This document shows positions 6,836 through 15,417 of a DNA stretch of 26,666 nt, piece after piece. The translations under genes were made by a program, and so were the position numbers. The notes below the pieces were generated by a model that was not told where the DNA came from, did not search any database, and saw nothing but the letters and a program-made list of their open reading frames with translations. This DNA is from an uncultured Verrucomicrobiota bacterium (GTDB lineage Bacteria > Verrucomicrobiota > Verrucomicrobiia > Opitutales > LL51). The stretch's first letter is position 1. Each line of letters begins with the position of its first letter. Location: the NCBI GenBank assembly GCA_947174645.1, contig CAMWJR010000003.1, positions 1 to 26,666 of the forward strand, given 5' to 3'.

Positions 6836-7750
6836 TTAATGCATCCGGGCACGCTGACGTAAAAATCGATCGACAGAGCCCAAATAATCTTCGTCTGTAC
6901 GAATCGTTAGAACATCAATTCCCGCGCGACGTAAGTGCGTATCAATTGCTTGCTGCTCTCGGATTTGGTGCTGGGGATATATGTTTCGAATTGGTGCAGC
7001 GTGCGTATTGAATGTAAAAACTTCGCCCGTTTCTTGGTCTTCAAGAGAAATGAGTCCAACGTCAGGCAACTGTTGTTCGCGAACATCTTGTACCCGTAGA
7101 CAAACGAGATCGTGTCGACGATTCGTGATTTCCAGTGCTTGAGTTAGCTCCCGAACGTCATTGATTTTCGCCTGAATAAAATCACTAAGCAGAAAAACAA
7201 TCGCATGCCCACGTAAAATGTTGTTCAGGTAATGCATTGCATCCCCGATCTGTGTCCTTTTACCTTGAGGTTCAAAAAAAAGTAGCTCGCGAATCAGTCG
7301 AAGGACGTGCTTATGCCCTTTCATCGGGGGGATAAATTTCTCAATACGGTCCGAAAAGAGCAATAGTCCAACTTTATCATTATTGCGAATGGCGGAAAAG
7401 GCCAACAGACTCGCAAGTTCCGTAATCACTTCGCGTTTGCTGTAGTGTGCGCTGCCAAAATCTAAAGAACCGCTGACGTCAACAACGAGCATCATTTTCA
7501 GCTCACGATCCTCGCGAAATTTTTTGACAAATGGGCGCTCGGTTTTTGCAGTGATATTCCAATTAATAGAGCGAATATCGTCGCCAATTGCGTACTCCCG
7601 CAATTCCTCGAACTCAATCCCCTGTCCCTTAAAAATGCTCCGGTACGAGCCCATGAGGCGCTCGTCGATCAGGCGATTGGTCCGGATCTCGAGCTGTCGC
7701 ACACGCTTTAGGACTTCGCGCGTTACCTGTGACTGGAATTCATCCTGCAT
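6836..7750 (-). CDS. DUF58 family protein with von Willebrand A-like domain
   Basis: A 304-aa protein of the DUF58 family that routinely follows moxR; such pairs are thought to act as chaperone-type modules for assembling or activating protein or metal-cofactor complexes, but the target here is unknown. The diagnostic N-terminal motif G-D-D-I-R-S-I-N-W-N-I-T-A is at 57-69. A metal-ion-dependent adhesion site D91-V-S-G-S95 starts a vWA-like domain. No membrane segment is seen, so it is probably cytoplasmic. It starts 4 nt after the moxR stop. The usual downstream BatA/BatB-type genes are absent; the next genes are pseudopilins with their own promoter. Confidence 0.88.
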   Translation of the reverse strand: MQDEFQSQVTREVLKRVRQLEIRTNRLIDERLMGSYRSIFKGQGIEFEELREYAIGDDIRSINWNITAKTERPFVKKFREDRELKMMLVVDVSGSLDFGSAHYSKREVITELASLLAFSAIRNNDKVGLLLFSDRIEKFIPPMKGHKHVLRLIRELLFFEPQGKRTQIGDAMHYLNNILRGHAIVFLLSDFIQAKINDVRELTQALEITNRRHDLVCLRVQDVREQQLPDVGLISLEDQETGEVFTFNTHAAPIRNIYPQHQIREQQAIDTHLRRAGIDVLTIRTDEDYLGSVDRFLRQRARMH

Positions 7751-7754
7751 CTAA

Positions 7755-8744
7755 TCATGGCACCGGAACGGTATTGAGAATTTTCGTTACGATACTTTCA
7801 GATTTCACATTTTCCGCCTCCGCCTCGTAAGTCACAATAATACGATGTCGCAAAACATCCATGGCGATCGATTTTACATCTTGTGGAGTCACATATCCGC
7901 GTCCTTGGAGGAATGCCCAGGCCCGTGATGCCAGTGCTAGCGCAATCGTCGCGCGAGGCGAGGCGCCAAATTCGATAAAGCGGTCGATCGGCAAGCCAAA
8001 ATCACTCGGCTTGCGCGTCGCAAAGACAATTTTTACGATGTACTCACCGATTTTCTCATCCATGTAGAGTTGGTCAAGTAACACACGCGACTGCATAATC
8101 GTCGCCGGATCTACAATGGGATGGACCGCAATATTCGGCTGATTTTTACCCATGACACCTAAGATCTGCTTTTCTTGTGTCATATCGGGATACTCCACGT
8201 TGAGCTTCATCAGGAAACGATCGACCTGGGCCTCAGGAAGCGGATACGTCCCCTCTTGATCAATTGGGTTTTCAGTCGCAAAGACGATAAAGGGTTCTGG
8301 TAGTGGATACGTCGTATCGGCAATTGTCACCTGTCGTTCTTGCATTGCTTCTAGAAGTGCGCTCTGAACTTTCGCCGGTGAACGGTTGATTTCATCCGCT
8401 AGGACAATATTAGCGAAAATGGGTCCCTTTTTGACCTCAAATGTTCCAGCACGCTGGTCATAAATGAGCGTTCCGATGATATCGGCAGGGAGAAGATCCG
8501 GCGTAAATTGAATTCTTTGAAAACTTGCTTGAAGCGCCGACGCCATCGTCCGGACCGTTAGGGTTTTTGCTAAACCTGGAACACCTTCCAATAAAATGTG
8601 GCCATTCACCAAGAGTCCAACGATCATACGATCAATGACATAGCGCTGTCCAACGATCACGCGCCCCATTTCGTCACGTAAAAGGGACACCCAACTTGAA
8701 GCTTCACGAATCCGATTATTGAGTTCCGATAAATTATCCGCCAT
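7755..8744 (-). CDS. MoxR-type AAA+ ATPase
   Basis: A 329-aa AAA+ ATPase of the MoxR family, which remodels partner proteins together with vWA/DUF58 proteins. It shows Walker A G-V-P-G-L-A-K-T (54-61), Walker B I-V-L-A-D-E-I-N-R (113-121), the sensor-1 region with F-A-T-E-N-P, and the motif Y-P-L-P-E-A-Q-V-D-R-F-L-M-K characteristic of MoxR. The C-terminal lid ends near V-L-R-H-R-I-I-V-T-Y-E-A-E-A. Length is normal. A good -10 hexamer lies 9 nt before the ATG. It forms a two-gene unit with DUF58. Confidence 0.93.
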   Translation of the reverse strand: MADNLSELNNRIREASSWVSLLRDEMGRVIVGQRYVIDRMIVGLLVNGHILLEGVPGLAKTLTVRTMASALQASFQRIQFTPDLLPADIIGTLIYDQRAGTFEVKKGPIFANIVLADEINRSPAKVQSALLEAMQERQVTIADTTYPLPEPFIVFATENPIDQEGTYPLPEAQVDRFLMKLNVEYPDMTQEKQILGVMGKNQPNIAVHPIVDPATIMQSRVLLDQLYMDEKIGEYIVKIVFATRKPSDFGLPIDRFIEFGASPRATIALALASRAWAFLQGRGYVTPQDVKSIAMDVLRHRIIVTYEAEAENVKSESIVTKILNTVPVP

Positions 8745-8753
8745 GATTCTGCC

Positions 8754-8759
8754 ATTGTA
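8754..8759 (-). promoter_or_regulatory. Possible -10 element of moxR
   Basis: TACAAT on the minus strand (5 of 6 to TATAAT), ending 9 nt before the moxR ATG at 8744. I see no convincing -35 at the right distance. It lies in the 82-bp gap after ruvB and is consistent with the short-leader pattern seen elsewhere. Confidence 0.35.
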
Positions 8760-8826
8760 TGATGCAAACCCTCTGCGCAGCGTAAAGTTAAATCCGCTCT
8801 ATGAGGGAGTGTTTTTGTAAAAAACG

Positions 8827-9837
8827 TTATCTTTCTGAGGTAAAAAGATCAACCTCGTGAGGAAGCCCCAAAAAGGACCAGCCTTTCGCGGTCAATATAC
8901 GTCCTCGAAGTGTACGCTGTAAATAACCCTCTTGGATTAGAAATGGTTCATGAACTTCTTCAAGTGTCTGTGGTTCTTCACTCACGGCAACCGCTAACGT
9001 ATGGACACCAACGGGACCGCCCGCATAGTGGTGTCCCATGATGTTGAGAATTCGTTTATCGAGTTCGTCAAGGCCATGAGGGTCGATATCAAGGAGTTCT
9101 AGTGCCGCACGTGCTTCCTGGAGGGTTATGGTTTCTTTTTTCGATTGATGTGCAAAATCGCGGACAAATCGGAGTAAATTATTCGCGACACGCGGCGTTC
9201 CTCGGGAACGTCGAGCGATCTCTTCCGTTGCCTCCGCTTCAATCGCAATTCCCAGCAATTTGGCAGAACGCCGAATGATCTTAGAAAGTTCATTGACGTC
9301 GTAATAATCCAAACGTGATTGTAGCGTGAATCGGCTTCGTAGTGGTGCACTCAATAACCCCGTTCGTGTTGTCGCTCCGATGAGCGTAAATTTCGCAACA
9401 TCGAGTCGGATACTGCGCGCGTTTGGGCCCTGATCAATCATGACGTCAATGCGAAAATCTTCCATCGCCGAGTAAAGGTACTCCTCTACCGTTTTTGCCA
9501 GACGGTGGATTTCATCGATAAACAAGATATCGCCGTACTCCAAGCTCGTCAACAATCCCGCCAAATCTCCCGCTTTTTCAATGACCGGACCTGAGGTAAC
9601 GTGGACATTCGAGTGCATCTCTCCGGCTAAAATCATCGCCAACGTCGTCTTTCCAAGCCCCGGTGGGCCGCTCAATAAAATATGACTTAGCGGCTCATGG
9701 CGGTGACGTGCGGCACCGGTCATAATGCGTAATTTTTCGACAGTCCGGGCTTGCCCCGTAAAATCGCTCAATTGCTTGGGGCGCAAACCGGTATCGTTTA
9801 CCTCGCTTTCCGAATATACTGTCAACGAATTGCCCAT
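8827..9837 (-). CDS. ruvB: Holliday junction branch-migration ATPase RuvB
   Basis: A 336-aa hexameric motor that drives branch migration with RuvA during recombination. It shows R-P-K-Q-L-S-D-F-T-G-Q near the N-terminus, Walker A G-P-P-G-L-G-K-T (57-64), Walker B D-E-I-H (108-111), and A-T-T-R-T-G-L-L-S-A-P-L-R-S-R-F, which contains the sensor and arginine-finger region. The C-terminal winged-helix part contains H-Y-A-G-G-P-V-G and I-Q-E-G-Y-L-Q-R-T-L-R-G-R. Length and order are canonical. The ATG lies 3 nt after the trxB stop, with no Shine-Dalgarno, so translation is probably coupled. ruvA and ruvC are not in the window. Confidence 0.97.
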   Translation of the reverse strand: MGNSLTVYSESEVNDTGLRPKQLSDFTGQARTVEKLRIMTGAARHRHEPLSHILLSGPPGLGKTTLAMILAGEMHSNVHVTSGPVIEKAGDLAGLLTSLEYGDILFIDEIHRLAKTVEEYLYSAMEDFRIDVMIDQGPNARSIRLDVAKFTLIGATTRTGLLSAPLRSRFTLQSRLDYYDVNELSKIIRRSAKLLGIAIEAEATEEIARRSRGTPRVANNLLRFVRDFAHQSKKETITLQEARAALELLDIDPHGLDELDKRILNIMGHHYAGGPVGVHTLAVAVSEEPQTLEEVHEPFLIQEGYLQRTLRGRILTAKGWSFLGLPHEVDLFTSER

Positions 9838-9840
9838 ACT

Positions 9841-10752
9841 CTATGAGGATAACAGAAAACGCTCCGCTAAAATCGCTGCAGCGGCTCCCATGCCCGCTGC
9901 CGTAATCGCCTGTCGATAATGAGCATCGCAACAATCTCCTGCTGTAAATACTCCCGGAATTTCAGTTGCCCCGATCGACGTGAAATAGCCGTTCGCATCT
10001 AACGACAGTTGATCTTTAAAAATCGTCGTATTAGGGATATGTCCGATGGCTAAAAATACACCACTACACTGAAGATCCTGCTCCCGATCGCCTGAACGGA
10101 CGCGCACGTGCGTTACCTTTTGATCGCCGCAAATTTTCAGCGGGACTGTGTTCCATAAAACTTCAATTTTGGGACTATTTAAAACGCGTTCCGCCATGAT
10201 TTTTGAGGCACGAAATTGATCGCGCCGATGAATTATGGTCACCTTTGAGCAGAAATGGGTTAAAAAATTCGCTTCTTCGCAGGCTGAATCGCCACCGCCG
10301 ATTACCACAACTTCGCGATTTTTAAAAAAAGCACCATCACAGGTCGCACAAACGCTCACACCCTTCCCTCCGAAACACTCACGTCCTCCACGGATATTTA
10401 ACATTCGTGGTTCTGCCCCCGTAGCAATGATGGTCGCTCGATATTGGATTTTTTGATCGCCACAATAAAGGCATTTCTCGCGAAGCTCGGCACGATCTAC
10501 ATGGGCCGATAAAAAATGAGTACCAAAACGCTCCGCCTGTTGACGTAGGCGTTCCATCAGCTCGTAACCATTGATACCTTCGGGAAATCCTGGGAAATTT
10601 TCAATTTCTGAGGTCGTGGAGAGCTGTCCTAACGGTTGGTTCCCCTCGATGACCAGCGGTGCCAAGTTGGCACGTGCCGCATAGATCGCCGCCGTTAACC
10701 CGGCACATCCGCTACCGATAATGACCAGCTGCTCCAGCATAACTCTATCCAT
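9841..10752 (-). CDS. trxB: Thioredoxin reductase
   Basis: NADPH-dependent flavoenzyme that reduces thioredoxin. At 303 aa it has the FAD-binding G-S-G-C-A-G-L-T-A-A-I-Y-A-A-R (13-27), the redox-active C135-A-T-C138-D, the NADPH-binding G-G-G-D-S-A-C-E-E-A and the C-terminal FAD motif G-V-F-T-A-G-D-C. The start at 10752 is supported by GAAGG on the minus strand 7 nt upstream, one of the few clear Shine-Dalgarno sequences in the window; an ATG four codons later is possible. It follows dxr by 39 nt and runs almost directly into ruvB. Pyridine nucleotide-disulfide reductases are easy to confuse, but C-A-T-C plus the length make TrxB firm. Confidence 0.95.
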   Translation of the reverse strand: MDRVMLEQLVIIGSGCAGLTAAIYAARANLAPLVIEGNQPLGQLSTTSEIENFPGFPEGINGYELMERLRQQAERFGTHFLSAHVDRAELREKCLYCGDQKIQYRATIIATGAEPRMLNIRGGRECFGGKGVSVCATCDGAFFKNREVVVIGGGDSACEEANFLTHFCSKVTIIHRRDQFRASKIMAERVLNSPKIEVLWNTVPLKICGDQKVTHVRVRSGDREQDLQCSGVFLAIGHIPNTTIFKDQLSLDANGYFTSIGATEIPGVFTAGDCCDAHYRQAITAAGMGAAAAILAERFLLSS

Positions 10753-10791
10753 ATATGAACCTTCAATGTCGACAAGTTTTTTCGAGTAGAG

Positions 10792-11937
10792 TTAAAACGC
10801 AAAACGTCGCGCGACTTGGCAGGCTTGAGAGCGAACCATCTGATCGACTGCTAAAATTTCCTCGAGAGTCGCGAAAGTTCTGTCATCGATTTTTTCGAGT
10901 ACCGCATCCAGTATCTGAGGAATACTCAAAAAGGAAATCTTGTGAGCTAAAAAGAGTTCGACGGCAACCTCATTGGCCGCATTGTATGCAATGTGAAGAC
11001 TTTGCTTTCGCCGAGCTACCTCATACGCGAGTCGCAAACAGGGGAATTTTTTTAGATCCGGCGCATAGAAGTGTAACGACCCTAGAAACGCAAGATCAAG
11101 CTTCTCGGATTGGGAAGCTATACCGCGCTCCGGGAAAAATAAGCAGGCACGTGCAGCATAAGCCATCGACGTCGGTGATAATTGCGCTAGTATATTTCCA
11201 TCGACAAACTCAACCAACGAATGGACAACACACTCCGGGTGAACTAAAACTTCAATTTGTTCTGCTTGGACTTGAAAAAGATGCATCGCTTCAATGATCT
11301 CAAGACCCTTATTGGCCATTGTCGACGAATCGACCGTAATCTTGGCGCCCATAGACCATTTGGGATGATTTAAAACAATTTCTGGCGTCGCCGCCTCCAT
11401 TGCTGAAACCGGTAAATTCCAAAACCTTCCTCCAGAAGCCGTCAGCTGCAATTTTTGAATTTCTCCTGTTTCGCCGCGCGTACACTGAAAAATCGCGTTA
11501 TGTTCGCTATCAAGAGGTAAAATTTGTACACCTCGCTCCCGTGCACGTTGCATCACAAGATCTCCTGCCTCGACCAGAATCTCCTTACTTGCAAGAATAA
11601 TATCTTTGCTGCGATCGATCGCTCGCAGCGTTGGTTTTAGGCCATCAATTCCTGAAATGGCGACAACGAGCGCATCAAAATCAAGCTCCGTAACCATCGC
11701 CATCAGTCCCGCCGATCCTCGATAAATTTTGCGATCGGAGGTAATATGAATCGTTTCATCGGTGATCGCGAGCGCCGAAATGTTGAACTCCAGCAACAAT
11801 TCTTGCGCGCGGGTAACGTTACGCTGGCATGCAATTCCAACGACTTCAAAAAATTCTCGATGGGCAGCAATCTCACGTAAAACCGTCTGCCCCACTGACC
11901 CCGTGGCACCTAAAACAACGATTCGTTTTTTTTTCAT
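10792..11937 (-). CDS. dxr: 1-deoxy-D-xylulose 5-phosphate reductoisomerase
   Basis: Second enzyme of the MEP pathway, converting DXP to MEP with NADPH. From the ATG at 11937 (381 aa) it opens with the NADPH-binding V-L-G-A-T-G-S-V-G-Q and contains L-A-S-K-E, the metal-binding L-P-L-D-S-E-H-N-A-I-F-Q-C and N-H-P-K-W-S-M-G-A-K-I-T-V-D-S-S-T-M-A-N-K-G-L-E with the family's catalytic residues. The frame opens at 11985, but the extra 16 residues are unlike the family. The gene shows that this organism makes isoprenoids by the non-mevalonate route. Divergent from the response regulator and upstream of trxB in the same direction. Confidence 0.96.
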   Translation of the reverse strand: MKKKRIVVLGATGSVGQTVLREIAAHREFFEVVGIACQRNVTRAQELLLEFNISALAITDETIHITSDRKIYRGSAGLMAMVTELDFDALVVAISGIDGLKPTLRAIDRSKDIILASKEILVEAGDLVMQRARERGVQILPLDSEHNAIFQCTRGETGEIQKLQLTASGGRFWNLPVSAMEAATPEIVLNHPKWSMGAKITVDSSTMANKGLEIIEAMHLFQVQAEQIEVLVHPECVVHSLVEFVDGNILAQLSPTSMAYAARACLFFPERGIASQSEKLDLAFLGSLHFYAPDLKKFPCLRLAYEVARRKQSLHIAYNAANEVAVELFLAHKISFLSIPQILDAVLEKIDDRTFATLEEILAVDQMVRSQACQVARRFAF

Positions 11938-11957
11938 GGCGTTCTTTTTGCGCGCGG

Positions 11958-11985
11958 TTTCTAGCACAGCATCACAACAATTCAA
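11958..11985 (-). promoter_or_regulatory. Possible dxr promoter
   Basis: On the minus strand TTGAAT (11985-11980), 16-bp spacer, TAGAAA (11963-11958), each 4 of 6 to consensus. The -10 lies 20 nt before the dxr ATG, leaving a leader of about 13 nt without a clear Shine-Dalgarno. Confidence 0.35.
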
Positions 11986-12010
11986 TTCTTTTTTTAGCCT
12001 TTTTCACTTC

Positions 12011-12029
12011 CCTAAAATGCCGTTTTAGG
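12011..12029. repeat. Inverted repeat between dxr and the response regulator gene
   Basis: CCTAAAA-tgccg-TTTTAGG is a perfect 7-bp inverted repeat with a 5-nt loop in the 191-bp divergent gap. It is AT-rich and not followed by a strong T-run, so an operator or a weak hairpin is more likely than a terminator. Confidence 0.35.
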
Positions 12030-12090
12030 CGATATTTTTTGAATTTATCGGTATTTCTCGGAATTTTTTAACAAAAATGAGTAAATTTTC

Positions 12091-12119
12091 TTGACATTAA
12101 AACAGAAACACAATGGATT
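12091..12119 (+). promoter_or_regulatory. Possible response-regulator promoter
   Basis: A perfect -35 TTGACA (12091-12096), with a weak -10 after 17 bp (TGGATT, 12114-12119). The -35 begins 38 bp before the ATG at 12129, so initiation would fall within about 5 nt of the start codon. Confidence 0.45.
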
Positions 12120-12128
12120 TGCTCCACT

Positions 12129-12887
12129 ATGGCGGCTAAAGTAAAGCCTTTGATTTTGGTAGTTGAGGATGATAGCGAGCTTTCAGACCTTATCGAGAAG
12201 CAGCTACGGGTTTCGGGCATGGACGCTCAAAAGTTTTATAATGCCGATGACGCCTTGAAATTCTTGCAGCGTTCCTTTTCAAATTTGATGCTGCTGGACT
12301 TAAACCTACCCGATAAAAATGGGCTCGACCTCCTCGAAGACCTGAAGAAGAAGAGTATTTCGATCCCGACGATCTTTATTTCGGGTGAAAATCGAGAAGA
12401 GATCAAAGTCGCGAGTTTAGAAGCTGGAGGGGATGATTATATGACAAAACCTTTCGGCCTAAATGAGCTGCTGTCGCGAATTGCCGCCGTACTCCGTCGC
12501 TCAGAGCGTTCTGGTGACACCCAATTGACTGCCAACGCTTCACTGACTGATGGTGTTTTTGAATTTTTAGGGACACAGGTTGACCCTAGTCGCCTTGAAA
12601 TTCGCTTTCCTGATGGTTCAACAGAAAAAATCGGTCGTAAGGAGTTCGGAATTATTTCTTACTTTGCCCAAAACCCTCATCTTATTTTGAGCCGCAAAAG
12701 CATTATCCACAATATCTGGGGTGAACACGCGAATGTGAAGAGTCGTTCGCTGGACCAGTATGTCGTTAAATTACGCAAGCTGTTCCTAGCACACGGAATC
12801 AACACGGAAGATACGATTCGTACTTCGCATGGTATTGGGTACACCTATGCTCCAAAAGCGACATCAGCCCTACCTGTAGCACACTAA
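12129..12887 (+). CDS. OmpR/PhoB-type response regulator, no kinase nearby
   Basis: A 252-aa two-component response regulator and predicted DNA-binding transcription factor. The receiver domain has the acidic pair E13-D14-D15, the phospho-acceptor Asp57 (L-L-D-L-N-L-P-D), Ser85 (F-I-S-G-E) and Lys107 (T-K-P-F), so phosphorylation should be possible. The C-terminal half is a winged helix with G-R-K-E-F-G-I, I-I-H-N-I-W-G, R-S-L-D-Q-Y-V-V-K-L-R-K-L and I-R-T-S-H-G-I-G-Y-T-Y. No histidine kinase lies next to it, so partner and targets are unknown. No Shine-Dalgarno is seen before the ATG. Divergent from dxr. Confidence 0.92.
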   Translation: MAAKVKPLILVVEDDSELSDLIEKQLRVSGMDAQKFYNADDALKFLQRSFSNLMLLDLNLPDKNGLDLLEDLKKKSISIPTIFISGENREEIKVASLEAGGDDYMTKPFGLNELLSRIAAVLRRSERSGDTQLTANASLTDGVFEFLGTQVDPSRLEIRFPDGSTEKIGRKEFGIISYFAQNPHLILSRKSIIHNIWGEHANVKSRSLDQYVVKLRKLFLAHGINTEDTIRTSHGIGYTYAPKATSALPVAH

Positions 12888-12957
12888 ATCGCAAATTAAT
12901 CAGTTTTCACCCTCGCTATTAGCTTGAAGGGGCGCTGGTAAGTCTTTGGCTCGATGC

Positions 12958-14355
12958 ATGAGACAGGTTCTCGAAGAGGGAGCATTTTTTGATGTCGCAG
13001 TTATCGGTAGTGGTTTAGCAGGTTTAACGGCTGCTAACTACCTGGCGAAACTTGGTTTGAAAGTTGCAATTTTTGAGCAGCACTATGTTCTCGGGGGACT
13101 CGCTGCTTACTTTTCTCGAAAAGGACATATCTTTGATATTTCGCTGCACGGTTTTCCTGTTGGTATGGTTAAGTCGTGTCGCAAGTATTGGTCGCCGGAA
13201 ATTGCCGAGAGCATCGTTCAGCTCAAGCGCATCCGATTCTCAAATCCGCAATTTGACCTCGAAACCACGTTTACGAAAGAGGATTTTACTCGGATTCTCA
13301 TTGAAAAATTCCATATCGCACTCGATATTGTCGAGAACTTTTTTGTGACACTTCGGCAAATGAATTTCTACGATCACAACCCGCAAAAAACGAAAAATTT
13401 ATTTGAGCAATTTTTCCCTGGACGCGACGATGTTCACCGCCTGCTAATGGAACCTATTGCCTATGCTAACGGGTCGACGCTCGATGATGAGGCGATCACG
13501 TACGGTATTGTTTTTTCCAACTTCATGAGCAAAGGCGTCTATACTTTTGAGGGCGGAACCGACGCGCTGTTAAAAAAGATGGAGAAAACGCTAACCGATA
13601 GTGGTGTTGTCATTTTTAAACGCCATAAAGTCGACAAAATTTTGATCAAAGATCAAAAAGTTCAAGGTCTTGTTGTTCAAGGAAAGCAAATTCAGTGTCG
13701 GGCAATTTTATCCAATTCGCACATTCTCAATACGGTACGTGACCTCGTCGGTGAAAGTCATTTCTCTGCTCCATTCATTCAAAAAATTCATAAGACGCGG
13801 ATCAACAACAGTTCCTGCCAGGTTTATATCGGTATTCGAGAAAATGCGTCGATTGACGATGTCGGTGATCTCATTTTCACCTCGCACAATCTCCATTTTA
13901 GCAGCACCGAGTTGCGCGATTCCCATACCACGAGTCGGACATTTTCGTTTTATTACCCAAAGACACGGCCACAGAAAAAACCGATGTATTCGGTCGTCGC
14001 TTCGATGAACGCCAACTGGGATGACTGGGCGTCGCTCTCGGAGGAACACTACCAGCAGGAGAAAAAGCGCATTACGGAAGAATGCATCACACATCTGGAG
14101 TCATTTTTGCCTGATATCCGACAAAAGATTGATTTTACCGAGGCCGCGACACCCAAGACTTTTTATCGCTACACTGGTCACCCTTGCGGGACCTCCTTTG
14201 GAACAAAATTTGAGGGACTCGAGCTCTCGATGGAACTGCCGAACGAAGTTCAAGGTCTCTATCATGCGGGATCGGTTGGCATCATCATGTCTGGTTGGCT
14301 TGGCGCGATGAATTACGGTGTCATCGCTGCACATAAACTCGCGAGCTCTCTATAA
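12958..14355 (+). CDS. Phytoene-desaturase-like FAD-dependent oxidoreductase
   Basis: An FAD-dependent oxidoreductase of the CrtI/retinol-saturase superfamily, about 465 aa. The N-terminal dinucleotide-binding fold reads [16 protein letters not shown], then [10 protein letters not shown]. The C-terminal FAD-contact segment is [22 protein letters not shown]. Members act on carotenoids, retinoids or other polyenes, but no carotenoid or squalene synthesis gene is next to it, so the substrate is unknown. Start: ATG at 12958; a TTG at 12946 is also in frame and neither has a good Shine-Dalgarno. It follows the response regulator by 70 bp on the same strand. Its TAA abuts the stop of convergent mnmA. 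Confidence 0.85.
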   Translation: MRQVLEEGAFFDVAVIGSGLAGLTAANYLAKLGLKVAIFEQHYVLGGLAAYFSRKGHIFDISLHGFPVGMVKSCRKYWSPEIAESIVQLKRIRFSNPQFDLETTFTKEDFTRILIEKFHIALDIVENFFVTLRQMNFYDHNPQKTKNLFEQFFPGRDDVHRLLMEPIAYANGSTLDDEAITYGIVFSNFMSKGVYTFEGGTDALLKKMEKTLTDSGVVIFKRHKVDKILIKDQKVQGLVVQGKQIQCRAILSNSHILNTVRDLVGESHFSAPFIQKIHKTRINNSSCQVYIGIRENASIDDVGDLIFTSHNLHFSSTELRDSHTTSRTFSFYYPKTRPQKKPMYSVVASMNANWDDWASLSEEHYQQEKKRITEECITHLESFLPDIRQKIDFTEAATPKTFYRYTGHPCGTSFGTKFEGLELSMELPNEVQGLYHAGSVGIIMSGWLGAMNYGVIAAHKLASSL

Positions 14356-15417
14356 ATATGTTCCTGCGCCAAGCAGAACACCACTCTCATAAAACGCCGC
14401 AACTTGGCCCGGAGCCAAAGCCCGCTGTTCTGACTTAAAAGTAATAACAGCCTCGTCGTCGCCAATGCGTTCAAATAAAATTTCCTGATCCGGGTCACGG
14501 TAGCGCGGACGACAAGCAATAGTAGCGCGCTCTGGCAGTGGCCGATTGGTAAAACTTAGGTGGTGGATGCGGTATGTTTTTCCGTACAGCTTATGCTCTG
14601 ACTCAAAAGCGACATGCAAGATATTATGTTCTAAATCCTTCCCCGTAACGACATAAAAATTACCATCGGAATTAGAAGGAATTCCGAGTCCGTGTCGTTG
14701 CCCAATCGTGAACTGATGAAGACCCTGATGCCGCCCCACAACTTTGCCATGGTTATCGATGATATCACCAGGTTTATTAGGGATAAAATGTGATAAAAAA
14801 TGTTGAATTTTAACTTTTCCTAAAAAACAAATCCCTTGACTGTCCTTTTTTGCGGCAGTGCACAACCCCAACTCGCGTGCATAATGACGCACCTCCGTTT
14901 TTTTAATAAAATCGCCCAAGGGGAAAATCGCGCTCTGAATCTGTTTTTGTTGGAGATAGGCCAAAAAGTAGGTCTGGTCTTTTTCGCGATCTTCGGGAAC
15001 GACGATATCGACTGTTCCATCACTATTCGCACGTTTTCGCGCATAATGTCCCGTCGCAATCATTGTACCGGAATCAAGTACGCTTTGGAGCGCATCGAAT
15101 TTGATAAATTGATTACATAAAATGTCGGGATTTGGGGTCCTTCCATTTTGATATCCCGCCAATAAAGGATCGACAACGAATTCTTTGTAGCGATCGATCA
15201 TATTGACGATTTTAAAGGAAATTCCTAGCTGGGTCGCGACTTTTCGGGCATCTTCTGCATCTTGCCGCCAGGGGCATGCACCGATAGGATAAACCGCATC
15301 GTCATTGTGCCACGTTCGCATGTAGACCCCCGAAATATCGGCATATTGCTGCTGAACCAGCCAGGCCGCGACCGAGCTGTCCACTCCTCCCGACATCGCT
15401 ACAGTCACGCTACTCAT
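14350..15417 (-). CDS. mnmA: tRNA-specific 2-thiouridylase MnmA
   Basis: Adds sulfur to U34 of tRNA-Lys, -Glu and -Gln using ATP and a persulfide relay. From the ATG at 15417 (355 aa) the PP-loop S-G-G-V-D-S-S is at residues 9-15. The two catalytic cysteines are present: Cys101 (N-P-D-I-L-C-N) and Cys197 (S-Q-G-I-C-F-L-G). The C-terminal part has [16 protein letters not shown]. The frame opens at 15513, but those 32 residues lie inside the upstream DUF4340 gene and precede the normal MnmA start. The chosen ATG overlaps the DUF4340 stop by 8 bp, so it is the last gene of the rodZ-gldG-DUF4340 operon, a functionally unrelated context. Confidence 0.96.
   Translation of the reverse strand: MSSVTVAMSGGVDSSVAAWLVQQQYADISGVYMRTWHNDDAVYPIGACPWRQDAEDARKVATQLGISFKIVNMIDRYKEFVVDPLLAGYQNGRTPNPDILCNQFIKFDALQSVLDSGTMIATGHYARKRANSDGTVDIVVPEDREKDQTYFLAYLQQKQIQSAIFPLGDFIKKTEVRHYARELGLCTAAKKDSQGICFLGKVKIQHFLSHFIPNKPGDIIDNHGKVVGRHQGLHQFTIGQRHGLGIPSNSDGNFYVVTGKDLEHNILHVAFESEHKLYGKTYRIHHLSFTNRPLPERATIACRPRYRDPDQEILFERIGDDEAVITFKSEQRALAPGQVAAFYESGVLLGAGTYL

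Noticed and set aside
8811..8825. GTTTTT-GTA-AAAAAC palindrome after ruvB
   Set aside because: The stem is only A:T and G:C at the end, too weak to call an intrinsic terminator.
10755..11297. 180-aa plus-strand open frame
   Set aside because: It is antisense to dxr, has no recognisable motif, and its composition is explained by the opposite strand.
13708..14094. 128-aa minus-strand open frame
   Set aside because: It lies wholly within the desaturase-like gene and shows no domain or start signal.
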